From the NCBI GenBank assembly GCA_031270145.1, contig JAISYD010000151.1, positions 1 to 15,326 of the forward strand: a stretch of DNA of 15,326 nucleotides, read 5' to 3'. The notes under the pieces were generated by a model. That model had not been told where the DNA came from. It saw only the letters and a program-made list of their open reading frames with translations, and made no database searches. Positions 1-7,448 of the stretch are shown here, piece by piece (the stretch's first letter is position 1; each line of letters starts with the position of its first letter). Both the position numbers and the translations under genes were made by a program. This DNA is from Planctomycetota bacterium (GTDB lineage Bacteria; Planctomycetota; SZUA-567).

Positions 1-273
1 ATGCGGCACGCCAGGGAAATTCACCGCTATGCCAACGCCTTTTGCCTGCCCAGCCCCGCCAACTTGGCGCTGACCGGTCGGCGGCGGGAAAATTTCTCCG
101 GCGTGGTCAGGCGCATGATCAAGGACATGCGCGCCCTCCTCCTGCTCGCCCGCCACAAGGGCATCTCCCGTTTCTGCAACCTGGAGCAGATCGAAGCCTA
201 CCTGGAAGGCGCCGGGGCGGCGCTGGAAACGACGGCGAGCGCCGAATTCGCCGACCGCTTCCAGTTAAATTAA
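1..273 (+). CDS. Unrecognised protein, probably the 3' end of a longer gene cut by the window edge
   Basis: An open frame runs from the first base to a TAA at 271-273 (90 codons). The first codon is ATG, but it lies exactly on the window edge, so it may be an internal methionine and no ribosome binding site can be seen. The product is basic in its first half and helical-looking, with a hydrophobic leucine stretch (ALLLLARHKG, about residues 44-53). I see no family motif and cannot name a function. The stop codon overlaps the end of a minus-strand hydrolase remnant (270-408), so the two meet tail to tail. Codon use is GC-rich like the neighbours, which supports real coding, but the reading frame alone is modest evidence. 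Confidence 0.5.
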   Translation: MRHAREIHRYANAFCLPSPANLALTGRRRENFSGVVRRMIKDMRALLLLARHKGISRFCNLEQIEAYLEGAGAALETTASAEFADRFQLN

Positions 274-408
274 GAACCCTCGCGATAGCGGAAAAACACG
301 GCATTCCGCCCCGTCCATGATGGTTTTGGCCCGTTCCAGGCGAATCGACGGGGCATATCCATCAATGAAGGCGCTTTCGCGGGTGCGGGAGACGCCCAAG
401 GCAAGGGC
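270..408 (-). pseudogene. C-terminal remnant resembling L-2-amino-thiazoline-4-carboxylic acid hydrolase, frameshifted
   Basis: Reading the minus strand from 408 gives about 38 residues including F-I-D-G-Y-A-P-S-I-R-L-E-R-A-K-T-I-M-D-G-A. This resembles the end of the ATC hydrolase family, which closes with an R-T-K-T-I-x-x-G segment followed by C-D-F-R-Y. The frame then breaks at one extra base (g291 on the plus strand, beside a run of five A). Skipping that base restores F-R-Y-R-E-G-S and a stop at 270-272. An in-frame TAA at 409-411 closes the remnant upstream, and no start or N-terminal domain is visible. What is seen is a short degenerate reading frame; the family assignment is from memory of the family's C-terminal pattern. 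It is most likely a truncated gene relic. A sequencing error could explain the frameshift but not the missing N-terminus. Confidence 0.42.
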
Positions 409-430
409 TTAAAACGAATCGGACCGTTCC

Positions 431-1318
431 TCAATCCGCGTCTCCGGCGGCGAAAGCCGCCGCCGCGTAACCGACGATGTGCTCCGCCCGGCCGCCGGAG
501 GACGCCGCCTCGTGGCTGTTGGTATGGGTTAGCAGCCAGCCCTTACGGCAGCCCAGAACCTTGGCCCAGCCGGCCGCCGCCGCCGCCGCCCCGGCTCCGC
601 AGGCGCTTGAATCCCGCTCAGCCGCCGGAACGATGGCCGTGAGATCAAGCGCCAGCAGCGGCGCCAGGAAACGCCGATCATTTTCCCGCGTCCAGGCCAG
701 GGCCGGGTCGCCCGAACCGGCCGGCATCAGACCAAAGGCGGCGCCGTAGTGGGTCAGATCGCTGGAGGCCAAGGCGATGATCGTTTTCCCCGAAGCCGCG
801 GCTGTCCGCGCCGCCAATTCCCCGAAGCGGTGGGCGTCAGGCAAAAAGGGCATGGCGATCGGCACTAGGCGGGTTGCGGGAAAAAGGCGGCGGATGAAGG
901 GAAGCTGCAATTCAATGGCGTTATCATCCAGGTGGGGTCTTTCGTCCGCCTCGCCGACGCCGGCCGCCAACAGGCGATCCGCCAATTCCGCATCGATCTC
1001 CACCGCCCCGAGCGGAGTCTCCCAGGCGCCCCTGGCCCAAACGGCCGGAGTCCGGAGCGCCATCCGGTGGCAGGCGCCGAAAACGACAAAGGTCCCGATT
1101 GGGCCGGCGGTCTGGACAAGCCAATTGAAGGCTGCCGCCGCCACCGCCCCGGAATAGGCCAGGCCGGCGTGGGGGACGACCGCCGCGAGCGGTTTCCCGG
1201 CCGGGAAGGGGCCGCCGCGCGACTTCGCCTGGCGGACGCAGGCGTCCACCTCGGCGGCGAGCCCGGCGGGATCGCCCCGGTACCACGAACCCGCCTTGCC
1301 GGCCGGACGGGTGGACAT
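431..1318 (-). CDS. MEMO1-family protein (AmmeMemoRadiSam system protein B)
   Basis: The 295-residue product matches the Memo family in length and motif order: V-V-P-H-A-G-L-A-Y-S-G (H50), G-A-C-H (H84), an I-E-L-Q-L-P-F segment (about 135-141), S-S-D-L-T-H-Y-G (H190) and S-A-C-G (C240). In human MEMO1 the corresponding three histidines and one cysteine line the metal/active-site pocket related to extradiol dioxygenases. Bacterial members often co-occur with an AMMECR1 protein and a radical SAM enzyme; neither is in this window, so the partner system is absent or elsewhere. The biochemical role of the bacterial protein is not established. The ATG at 1318 is chosen because a strong ribosome binding site (GGGAGGTG) lies 5-6 bases upstream. 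It is the last gene of the minus-strand cluster, 46 bases after the HEAT-like lipoprotein. An unusual Ala-rich run follows C240. Confidence 0.88.
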   Translation of the reverse strand: MSTRPAGKAGSWYRGDPAGLAAEVDACVRQAKSRGGPFPAGKPLAAVVPHAGLAYSGAVAAAAFNWLVQTAGPIGTFVVFGACHRMALRTPAVWARGAWETPLGAVEIDAELADRLLAAGVGEADERPHLDDNAIELQLPFIRRLFPATRLVPIAMPFLPDAHRFGELAARTAAASGKTIIALASSDLTHYGAAFGLMPAGSGDPALAWTRENDRRFLAPLLALDLTAIVPAAERDSSACGAGAAAAAAGWAKVLGCRKGWLLTHTNSHEAASSGGRAEHIVGYAAAAFAAGDAD

Positions 1319-1364
1319 ATTTCACCTCCCATTCCCCAATCCGGCCCGGACGGCGGCCGGAAAA

Positions 1365-2036
1365 TCAGAAAAGCGGCCGGCCGAAGCCGCGCATCGCCCG
1401 CGCCGCCAGCGCCGCCCGCGCCGCGGCCAGGTCGACGCCCATGATTTCGGCCGGCCAGGCCGGCTCCCGCATGCTCCGCCAAACCCTGGCCACAACAGCG
1501 AAGCCGCGCGGATCCAGGAGGACCGTCAGCGCCTCGGCCGCCTGGAAACGGATCTCCGGCTCCGGATGTCGGGTCAACGACTCGATGTCGCCGAAGACGC
1601 CGGGCGGGGCCAGAGAGGCCAAGGCCAGGGCGGCCTGGCCGGGAAAATCGCCGGTGGCGATGCGTCCGCGCAGGAAAGGAACGGTTTTCCCGCCCGACAG
1701 TCCAATCATCGGAGCACAAAGCCGCATTATGCAGGTCCGTACCGCCAAATCCCGCTCAACCCGATAGCGGCGGATGACCGCCTCCTCCAGCTTGGCCGCC
1801 TCCTCGTCCCGGCCTCGCCGGCCGGCCTCTCCCGCCCGGGCCGCCAAAAGGCGCAAGGCCAGGATCCGCTCCTCGCGGTTGGGGCTGTTGATACCTTTCA
1901 TGGCCTCTCCGGCTTCCCGGCCGGCCAGGGCGGCGACATAGGGATCGTCACGGTATTCCAGCCAAAGGCTTTCGCCACAGCCGGCCGCGAGAAGGACGGC
2001 GGCCAGGGCGGGCAGGACGAAAGGGCGGCGCCTCAT
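1365..2036 (-). CDS. Putative lipoprotein with HEAT-like repeats
   Basis: The 223-residue product begins with a basic N-terminus, a hydrophobic stretch and a lipobox, L-A-A-G-C, with the lipidated Cys at residue 20. This predicts a lipoprotein anchored to a membrane on the periplasmic side. The rest is alpha-helical and Ala/Leu/Arg-rich. Segments such as N-R-E-E-R-I-L-A-L-R-L-L-A-A-R (about 53-67) and H-P-E-P-E-I-R-F-Q-A-A-E-A-L (about 157-170) look like HEAT or PBS-lyase-type helical repeats, which usually serve as binding scaffolds. The ATG overlaps the hydrolase stop as ATGA (2033-2036), and GGAG lies 7 bases upstream, so translational coupling is likely. No enzymatic motif is visible. The function is unknown; a role in an envelope complex with the adjacent exported hydrolase is inference from overlap only. 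Confidence 0.75.
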   Translation of the reverse strand: MRRRPFVLPALAAVLLAAGCGESLWLEYRDDPYVAALAGREAGEAMKGINSPNREERILALRLLAARAGEAGRRGRDEEAAKLEEAVIRRYRVERDLAVRTCIMRLCAPMIGLSGGKTVPFLRGRIATGDFPGQAALALASLAPPGVFGDIESLTRHPEPEIRFQAAEALTVLLDPRGFAVVARVWRSMREPAWPAEIMGVDLAAARAALAARAMRGFGRPLF

Positions 2037-2803
2037 GGCGCCACTCCGCCGATGGCGGCGCGAAGATCCGCCGTCAGGAAGGGAAGGGCGAAATCGTCGG
2101 CGTTGCCGTGGTTCAGGAGGCCGCCCCGATCCTCCAGGCGGTGGTTCTCCGCGCCCGGCATGGGCGCGCCCCGGGAAAACCGGCTTTTGTCCTGGTAATA
2201 ATTGACGTGCGACCAGAAGCGCCGGCCGTCGGGAACGGGAGCGGCGTCATAGGCGGTGAAATTGACGTTGAGACCGGGGATGCGGTTGGCGATGGCGGCG
2301 CCGGCGGCGCCGGCGGCGGTTTCGATGCGCCCGGTTTTGACCGCGTCGATGGTCAGCAACAGGGCAATTTCGGCGTCGGACTCGCGATCAAGGAGAGTTT
2401 TGGCCATGTCGGCCGCCGTCGCCCCGCCCTGGCTGTGCCCGGCCAGGATCAGCCGGAGCGGGAAACCGCGACGCCGCCTCGCCTCCAACTGCCCCCGGAT
2501 CCAGCGTTCCGCCAGATCCTGGCGCGACCAGTAGAAAAAGGCCGCCGAACCGGGACTCCGGCCGAGGGCGCGGATCGCGGCCAGGCGCAGGCCCTCCGGC
2601 GGAACGCCATCCGCCAGGGGCGAGGCGGAAAAAACCGCCAGGACGCAGCCGGAGTCAGTCGTCCGGAACACCCGCGCCATCTCCCCCTCCCCCGCCGGTC
2701 CGGGAAAGCCCTCCGCCTCTCCGCCGCGGCAGCGGCCCGAAAAAGCCAGCGCCAAGAGCGCCAAGCCGAGGGCGGCGGCGCGGGCGGCGTCATTTGCGGT
2801 CAC
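2033..2803 (-). CDS. Exported alpha/beta hydrolase (lipase/esterase-like)
   Basis: The product has a hydrophobic N-terminal segment (about residues 5-21) compatible with a signal peptide or anchor, then an alpha/beta hydrolase core. The nucleophile elbow is L-I-L-A-G-H-S-Q-G-G with Ser124 in the 256-residue form. A strand ending L-L-L-T-I-D-A-V supplies a likely acid (D153). A late segment V-N-Y-Y-Q followed by P-G-A-E-N and L-N-H-G-N (H232) fits the final histidine; this layout is common in lipase-like proteins of the GHSxGG class. The GTG at 2803 is preferred over the ATG at 2824 because GGGGGA sits 6 bases before the GTG while the ATG has no visible ribosome binding site. It overlaps the ubiB-like gene by 14 bases and the lipoprotein by 4, so the three are almost certainly co-transcribed. 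Substrate is unknown. Confidence 0.72.
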   Translation of the reverse strand: MTANDAARAAALGLALLALAFSGRCRGGEAEGFPGPAGEGEMARVFRTTDSGCVLAVFSASPLADGVPPEGLRLAAIRALGRSPGSAAFFYWSRQDLAERWIRGQLEARRRRGFPLRLILAGHSQGGATAADMAKTLLDRESDAEIALLLTIDAVKTGRIETAAGAAGAAIANRIPGLNVNFTAYDAAPVPDGRRFWSHVNYYQDKSRFSRGAPMPGAENHRLEDRGGLLNHGNADDFALPFLTADLRAAIGGVAP

Positions 2804-4496
2804 GGAATATCCCCCAGGCGACATAGATCGCCAGGAGCAATGCGAGCAAAAAACCGAAGCTGGCGAGCGCCTCCGGCAACGGTATGCCGCCGAAGAGGGG
2901 GATAACGCGGCCGGCGGCCGAGGCGCCCTGCCCGGCCGACATGACGATGGAGCTGCCGATGATGATCGCCGCCGCGATTATGCCCAGGGTCAGCCGGTCC
3001 ATCGACCGCCCGGTGCGCTCGACCGAAGCCTGGAGGTTGTCGTGGCGAAAGATAAAGGTGAGGCGGCCATTGCGGGCCTTTTCCAGCATGTCGCGGATAT
3101 CGTCCGGAAGGCGCCGCAACAGGGAGCCGAAACGGGAGGCGAGGCGCAGCCCACGCCGGGCCGCCGAGCCGGGACCAGGCAAGCCGAGGCCGGGCCGCCC
3201 GGCCGCCCGGCGGATCGCCTCATCCAACCGGAAGGCGGAATCCAACTCCCGGATTAAGCCGGCCACCGACATCAGGCTTTTCACCAGCAAAACGAAATCG
3301 CGCGGCAGGCACAGCCCGTTCTTCCGGGCCAGATCCAGCGCCTCCATGGACATGGCGGCGAAGTCGAGATGGGCGGAGGGGACGCCGAGGTGCCTTTCCA
3401 GGAAGTTCCCCAGATCGAAACGGAAGTTGTTTACCCCGGCGTCGGGGAAAAACTCCCCGATGTCGGCGGCCAGATCGGCAAGGGCGTCGATGTCGCCCCG
3501 GCGGAGCGCCAGCAGCATCTGGCCGAGGACCAAGCGCATATCCTCCGACAGGCGGCCGGTGAGACCGAAATCGACAATCGCGATCATCCCGTCCGGCCGG
3601 TAAAGGAAATTGCCGGCATGGGGATCGGCGTGAAAAACGCCGGTCTCGAAATATTGCCGAAGGAAGCAATCGGCCAGCGTTGCGGCCGCCCGCCGGCGCT
3701 CCCCGGCGGAAAGGGCGCCGATGTCGGATAGGGGCGTCCCTTCCTCCCGATCCATGACTAGGACGTCGCTGGTGACGAAATCCCAATGGACGCCGGGGAC
3801 GGCGATGCCCGGGCTGCCCCGCGCCGAATCCGCGAATTTGCCGGCCCGGGCGGCCTCGCCCACGAAGTCCAGTTCGTCCCGCAGGGCCCGGCGGAGTTCC
3901 CCGATCAGCATTTTCGGACGGACGGCGGCGAGTTCCGGCAGGCGGCGGTCGGCCAAATCGGCCAGCGCCTCCATGAGGGAGATGTCATCCCCGATCACCC
4001 GCCCAATGCCCGGGCGCTTGATTTTCACAATGACCGGGGAACCGTCCAGAAGTTCGGCCGCGTGAACCTGGCCAATCGATCCGGCCGCCCTGGCGTCGGG
4101 GGTGAAGCTGCGAAAAAGATCGCGGAGGGGACGACCGAAGGATTTTTCCAGAATCGGGATTATTTCCGCTCCCGGCAGCGGCGGAACCCGATCCCGCAAC
4201 CGTCCGAAGGCGGCCATGAATTCAGGCGGCACCAAATCCGGGCGGGCGGCCAAAAGCTGGCCCAGTTTGACATATACCGGACCCAATTCCTCAAAGGCCA
4301 GGGCCAGGCGCTCCGGGATGTCCCGTCCGGCGTCCTTTCGGCCGGCATCGGCGGCGAAGCGATCCAGCCAGGGAAGGCGCTCCGGAATGCGCAACTTTTC
4401 GATAAAATGCGAAAAACCATGCTTGGCCAAAACGCCGACAATCTGCCGCAGGCGGCGGAGGTTGAGGAATGTCCGACGTATGTACCAAATATTCAA
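2790..4496 (-). CDS. UbiB/AarF (ABC1/COQ8/ADCK) family atypical kinase
   Basis: The protein shows the UbiB-family signatures in order: the K-x-G-Q motif Y-V-K-L-G-Q-L-L-A-A-R-P-D-L-V-P (K77-Q80), the Ala-rich loop as A-A-G-S-I-G-Q-V-H (about 137-145), the ATP lysine in V-I-V-K-I-K-R-P-G (K158), the catalytic loop H-A-D-P-H-A-G-N (D291, N296) and I-V-D-F-G (D309). The C-terminus carries two hydrophobic segments that look like membrane helices and ends in a short basic tail. UbiB/COQ8 proteins are ATPases/kinase-like proteins that support isoprenoid quinone biosynthesis or lipid handling at the membrane. No in-frame ATG exists before the conserved core. TTG at 4496 (M-N-I-W-Y-I-R-R after initiation) is chosen, with AAAGG about 9 bases upstream. 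TTG at 4553 would add 19 low-complexity Arg/Pro/Gly residues and lacks a good ribosome binding site. No quinone biosynthesis gene is adjacent. Confidence 0.88.
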   Translation of the reverse strand: MNIWYIRRTFLNLRRLRQIVGVLAKHGFSHFIEKLRIPERLPWLDRFAADAGRKDAGRDIPERLALAFEELGPVYVKLGQLLAARPDLVPPEFMAAFGRLRDRVPPLPGAEIIPILEKSFGRPLRDLFRSFTPDARAAGSIGQVHAAELLDGSPVIVKIKRPGIGRVIGDDISLMEALADLADRRLPELAAVRPKMLIGELRRALRDELDFVGEAARAGKFADSARGSPGIAVPGVHWDFVTSDVLVMDREEGTPLSDIGALSAGERRRAAATLADCFLRQYFETGVFHADPHAGNFLYRPDGMIAIVDFGLTGRLSEDMRLVLGQMLLALRRGDIDALADLAADIGEFFPDAGVNNFRFDLGNFLERHLGVPSAHLDFAAMSMEALDLARKNGLCLPRDFVLLVKSLMSVAGLIRELDSAFRLDEAIRRAAGRPGLGLPGPGSAARRGLRLASRFGSLLRRLPDDIRDMLEKARNGRLTFIFRHDNLQASVERTGRSMDRLTLGIIAAAIIIGSSIVMSAGQGASAAGRVIPLFGGIPLPEALASFGFLLALLLAIYVAWGIFRDRK

Positions 4497-4591
4497 GCGG
4501 TCTGGCCTTTCGCCGGACGGCGGCGGTCTCCCCCCTCTCCGGCTTCCCTTCAACCGTCAGCCAGGGAGACCGTCCCACGCGCCGGCCGGAA

Positions 4592-5134
4592 TTATTCCTT
4601 GAGCTTGTACAATCCACGCCCGACCTTCTCGAAATATTTGCCCTGCCCGGACAACATGACGCCCACTCGCCGCCGCAAATCCTTGCCGTCGCCGATCCTG
4701 ACGCCGGAATTGACCAGGCCCTCCACGATCTGTTGGCTGTTGAGCGGCTCGGTCGCCTTGCCCAGAAAGTCCCTGACCTTTTGGGCAAGGCCCCTCGAGT
4801 AGCGCCTTTTTCCCGCCGCTTTTTTCTCGCCGGCGGCGGCGGTTTTCGTTTTGCCGACGGCGGCCTTGGCGGCCGTCCCCGACCGGCGCCCGCGCCGCTT
4901 TCCGGAGCGGGGTTCGCCGGCTTTCGCCTGGCGACCGGAAGTCGGGGCGATCCCGGCCTCGTCCCCCAGGATAGCGGCGATTTGCCGATCCAATTTCGCA
5001 AGGGCGGCGGCGGCCTTTTCGCGTTTCTTCCGCAAAGCGATCACTTTCCGCCCGCCCTGTTTCTTGAGGCGGAACAATTCCTGGATTTCATTTTCCGAAA
5101 GATCCCTGGCGATGCTTTTCAAATCGCGCTTCAT
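4592..5134 (-). CDS. Lys/Ala/Arg-rich nucleic-acid-binding-like protein with C-terminal winged-helix-like domain
   Basis: Three parts can be seen in 180 residues. Residues 1-57 form a charged helical, probably coiled-coil segment (S-E-N-E-I-Q-E-L-F-R-L-K-K, then K-K-R-E-K-A-A-A-A-L-A-K-L). Residues about 65-112 are a disordered linker rich in K, A, G and R, like histone H1 or HU tails. Residues about 113-180 look like a small winged helix (A-Q-K-V-R-D-F-L-G-K, L-N-S-Q-Q-I-V-E-G-L, then G-Q-G-K-Y-F-E-K-V-G-R-G-L-Y-K-L), similar to HARE-HTH/R-x-G-L-Y type domains. A DNA-binding, nucleoid or regulatory role is inference. The ATG at 5134 is chosen because GGAG lies 9 bases upstream; an upstream TTG (5149) overlaps that ribosome binding site. 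It is the first gene of the minus-strand cluster, 38-95 bases before the UbiB-like gene depending on the latter's start. Confidence 0.72.
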   Translation of the reverse strand: MKRDLKSIARDLSENEIQELFRLKKQGGRKVIALRKKREKAAAALAKLDRQIAAILGDEAGIAPTSGRQAKAGEPRSGKRRGRRSGTAAKAAVGKTKTAAAGEKKAAGKRRYSRGLAQKVRDFLGKATEPLNSQQIVEGLVNSGVRIGDGKDLRRRVGVMLSGQGKYFEKVGRGLYKLKE

Positions 5135-5192
5135 AATGCTTTTCTCCAAATAAGACCGCGCCCAAAAAATCGATTAATGTGGTTGCCTGGAA

Positions 5193-5220
5193 ATTATATG
5201 CGCCGTTTGCCGCTGGACAC
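5193..5220 (-). promoter_or_regulatory. Putative promoter of the 5134-431 cluster
   Basis: The minus strand has a perfect TATAAT (plus-strand attata at 5193-5198), 59 bases before the ATG at 5134. The -35 region is poor: GTGTCC at 16-base spacing matches three of six. A weaker second candidate, TAAAAT, lies inside the AT-rich island further upstream. Weak -35 plus strong -10 suggests activator dependence or a contribution from the AT-rich island; this is inference. Confidence 0.5.
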
Positions 5221-5229
5221 GCCGATCCG

Positions 5230-5330
5230 GCGTTTCAAACAAACAAATGACTGGCGAATATTTTACCTAGAAAATAAAATAAATAAAGATTTTTTCCCAT
5301 AAATAAATTCCATTTTTCCACCCCGCTCCG
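5230..5330. other. AT-rich intergenic island
   Basis: Between the end of the poly(A) polymerase gene (5348) and the promoter of the next cluster, base composition drops sharply to A/T-rich, with runs such as aaaataaaataaataaag and a second ataaataaa motif near 5300. No reading frame, tRNA or convincing terminator hairpin is seen. It could act as an UP-type element, a site for a nucleoid protein, or simply a low-melting region upstream of the promoter at 5193. Confidence 0.55.
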
Positions 5331-5347
5331 CCGGATTGCCTGGAAGC

Positions 5348-7372
5348 TTATATTTCGTCCATCCAGTTGTCCGGGGTGTTGGCCTCGTCAGCCAGATCCG
5401 GGCGGAGCGGAAGGGCGGCTTCCTGATTCCCGGCCCCGTCCGCCGGCCCGTCGCCGGCCGGCTCCGGCTTTTTTTTTCCGCCCCTTCTTCCGCTCCGGCC
5501 GGAGGTTTTCGCTTTGGCGGCTTCCCGAGCCGGCGGCTCTCCGGCCGGCGGCGCGGAACCGTAAAAGGAGGCGGCGGTGAGAGGGCGGAAAGCCGCCGCC
5601 TCCGGCTTTTCCTCCGGCGTCGCGTCCGCGCTCCGGCTTGCCGTTCCCTCTTTCGCCTGGCGTGCGCGCCTGGAGCCGCCGCGGGAGCCGCGCGGCGCCC
5701 GGCGCGGTTTTTCATCCTCCATGGAGGCGGCCGAAACATTGCCTGGCCTGGCGTCGCCGCCGGACGCCGGAACGGCTTCCGCGGCCAGGGCCGGAGCGAG
5801 TCCCTCCCCTTCCCCGCCGCCGGCGTCGATTCCGGGGGCGGCATTCCCGTCGGCCGCCGCGGCGGAGGCCAGGACGTTTCCGTCGCCCGGAAGGCGGCGC
5901 ATACGTTTGTTGCGGCGGCGGCGGGCCGAACGGCTGAGTTTTTTCCGGCCATGGCGTTCCCCGTCCGAGCCGCCCCCCAGGTCCGCCGATGCCGCCGCCG
6001 CTGACGGATCGGCGGCCGGCATGTCCGCCGCCGCCTCGGCGATCCTGATCGGGAAAATCCCCCGTCCGGACTGGTTTGCGCCGTTCTCGCGCAGATAGAC
6101 GCGTTCCGCCAGCATATCGCGCCAGATGTTCAGTTTTTCCTGGGCGGCGCCGTCCCCGGCCAATATCTCCGCCAGCGCCAGCGCCTCATGGAAGGACTCC
6201 TGGGTGACGAAGCCGGCCAGCGAGCCGGGTTTGGCGTCCGGGCTGGCGAGGCGGCTTTGCGAGAGGTAAATGTGTACAATGCGATCAACGAGTTTCCTGG
6301 GAAAGCGGAGGCGCTGGGCCAACGGTTGGAGGAAGGAATGGATTTTCTCGAACCGCAAGCGGGGGAAATTGTCGTCGTCCCAATCGCGGCGCAGATATTG
6401 TTTCAGGGGATCGAGGAGCAGGGCGGAGAAAATCAGGGCCGGGGTGGCTTCCGGCATCACCGTATCGCCCCGATCGAGGAATTCCAGCCGATCCCAAAGC
6501 GTCCGGCGCCCGGAGCCGTCCCTTTCACCCTCCAGGCTCGCCGCCACCTCCGGCAGAATGACTTGGAGCAAGCCGGTCGAGCCGAGCAGCCGCACCGCCT
6601 TTTCACCGGACGAAAAGGCGAAGAGGCGGAAGATTTCCTCCAGCAGACGCGCCGGCGACGCCTTGGCCAATTCCTGCCCGTGTCGGCGCAGCGCCTCCGC
6701 CGTGCCGGGGGCGATGCTGAAATCGAGGCGGCTGGCGAAGCGGATGGCCCGGATCATGCGCACCGGGTCCTCGCGAAACCTGATGCCGGAATCGCCGATG
6801 GCGCGGATGCGCCGCTCGGCCAGATCCTCCATGCCGCCCACATAGTCTATGACGCTGAAGGTGTTGATGTCGTAGAAAAGCCCGTTCACCGTGAAGTCGC
6901 GGCGCAAGGCGTCCTCGCGGGGGGTGCCGAACAGGTTGTCGTCGCGCTGGAAGAGATCGGCCTCCGGATCCAGGGGATCCGCCGAATGGGCGGGCGAGGA
7001 TCGAAAGGTGGAGGTTTCAATTATTTTCTCGCCGTAGCGGATATGGGCCAGGCGGAAGCGGCGGCCGATGAGAATGCAGTTTTTGAACAGCGCGCGGATC
7101 TGCTCCGGGCGGGCGTTGGTCGAGACGTCAAAATCCTTGGGCTTGCGGCCCAGCAGCAAATCGCGGACGCCGCCGCCCACCAAGTAGGCGGTATAGCCGT
7201 TGCTGGCCAGGCGGTAGAGGACGCGCAGGGCGTCGGGATCTATGTCCCGGCGGGAAACGCCGTGCTCGTCGCGGGTGCGGATCACCGGCTGGCCGCCGCC
7301 GTCGTCCGCCGGGGCCGAAAAGAAACTGCCCGCGCCGGAAGGGTCGGCGGCGTCCAAGAAGTCAACTGTCAT
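5348..7372 (-). CDS. pcnB: Poly(A) polymerase (PcnB-type nucleotidyltransferase) with long disordered basic tail
   Basis: The class II nucleotidyltransferase head is clear: A-Y-L-V-G-G-G-V-R-D-L-L-L-G (about 62-75), the metal-binding D-F-D (80-82), then L-F-K-N-C-I-L-I-G-R-R-F-R-L-A-H. The last motif (R-N-C-x-L-I-G-R-R-F-R-L pattern) is typical of bacterial poly(A) polymerases rather than CCA-adding enzymes. R-R-D-F-T-V-N-G-L (157-165) and F-R-E-D-P-V-R-M-I-R-A-I-R-F-A-S (199-214) follow. Such enzymes add 3' A tails to RNA and promote degradation. The catalytic part ends near residue 446; about 228 residues of Ala/Gly/Pro/Glu/Arg low-complexity sequence follow, with Arg/Lys clusters (such as R-S-A-R-R-R-R-N-K-R-M-R-R) and an acidic end, D-N-W-M-D-E-I. 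The ATG at 7372 has AAGG 8 bases upstream; earlier starts would run into murA. It lies 76 bases after murA and is probably co-transcribed. Confidence 0.88.
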   Translation of the reverse strand: MTVDFLDAADPSGAGSFFSAPADDGGGQPVIRTRDEHGVSRRDIDPDALRVLYRLASNGYTAYLVGGGVRDLLLGRKPKDFDVSTNARPEQIRALFKNCILIGRRFRLAHIRYGEKIIETSTFRSSPAHSADPLDPEADLFQRDDNLFGTPREDALRRDFTVNGLFYDINTFSVIDYVGGMEDLAERRIRAIGDSGIRFREDPVRMIRAIRFASRLDFSIAPGTAEALRRHGQELAKASPARLLEEIFRLFAFSSGEKAVRLLGSTGLLQVILPEVAASLEGERDGSGRRTLWDRLEFLDRGDTVMPEATPALIFSALLLDPLKQYLRRDWDDDNFPRLRFEKIHSFLQPLAQRLRFPRKLVDRIVHIYLSQSRLASPDAKPGSLAGFVTQESFHEALALAEILAGDGAAQEKLNIWRDMLAERVYLRENGANQSGRGIFPIRIAEAAADMPAADPSAAAASADLGGGSDGERHGRKKLSRSARRRRNKRMRRLPGDGNVLASAAAADGNAAPGIDAGGGEGEGLAPALAAEAVPASGGDARPGNVSAASMEDEKPRRAPRGSRGGSRRARQAKEGTASRSADATPEEKPEAAAFRPLTAASFYGSAPPAGEPPAREAAKAKTSGRSGRRGGKKKPEPAGDGPADGAGNQEAALPLRPDLADEANTPDNWMDEI

Positions 7373-7448
7373 AAAGCTAGCCTTTTCCCATGCCGCCCGC
7401 CGGATGCCGGGGGCGGGGCCGCCGGGACGGCGTCCCGGGGCGCGCCCA

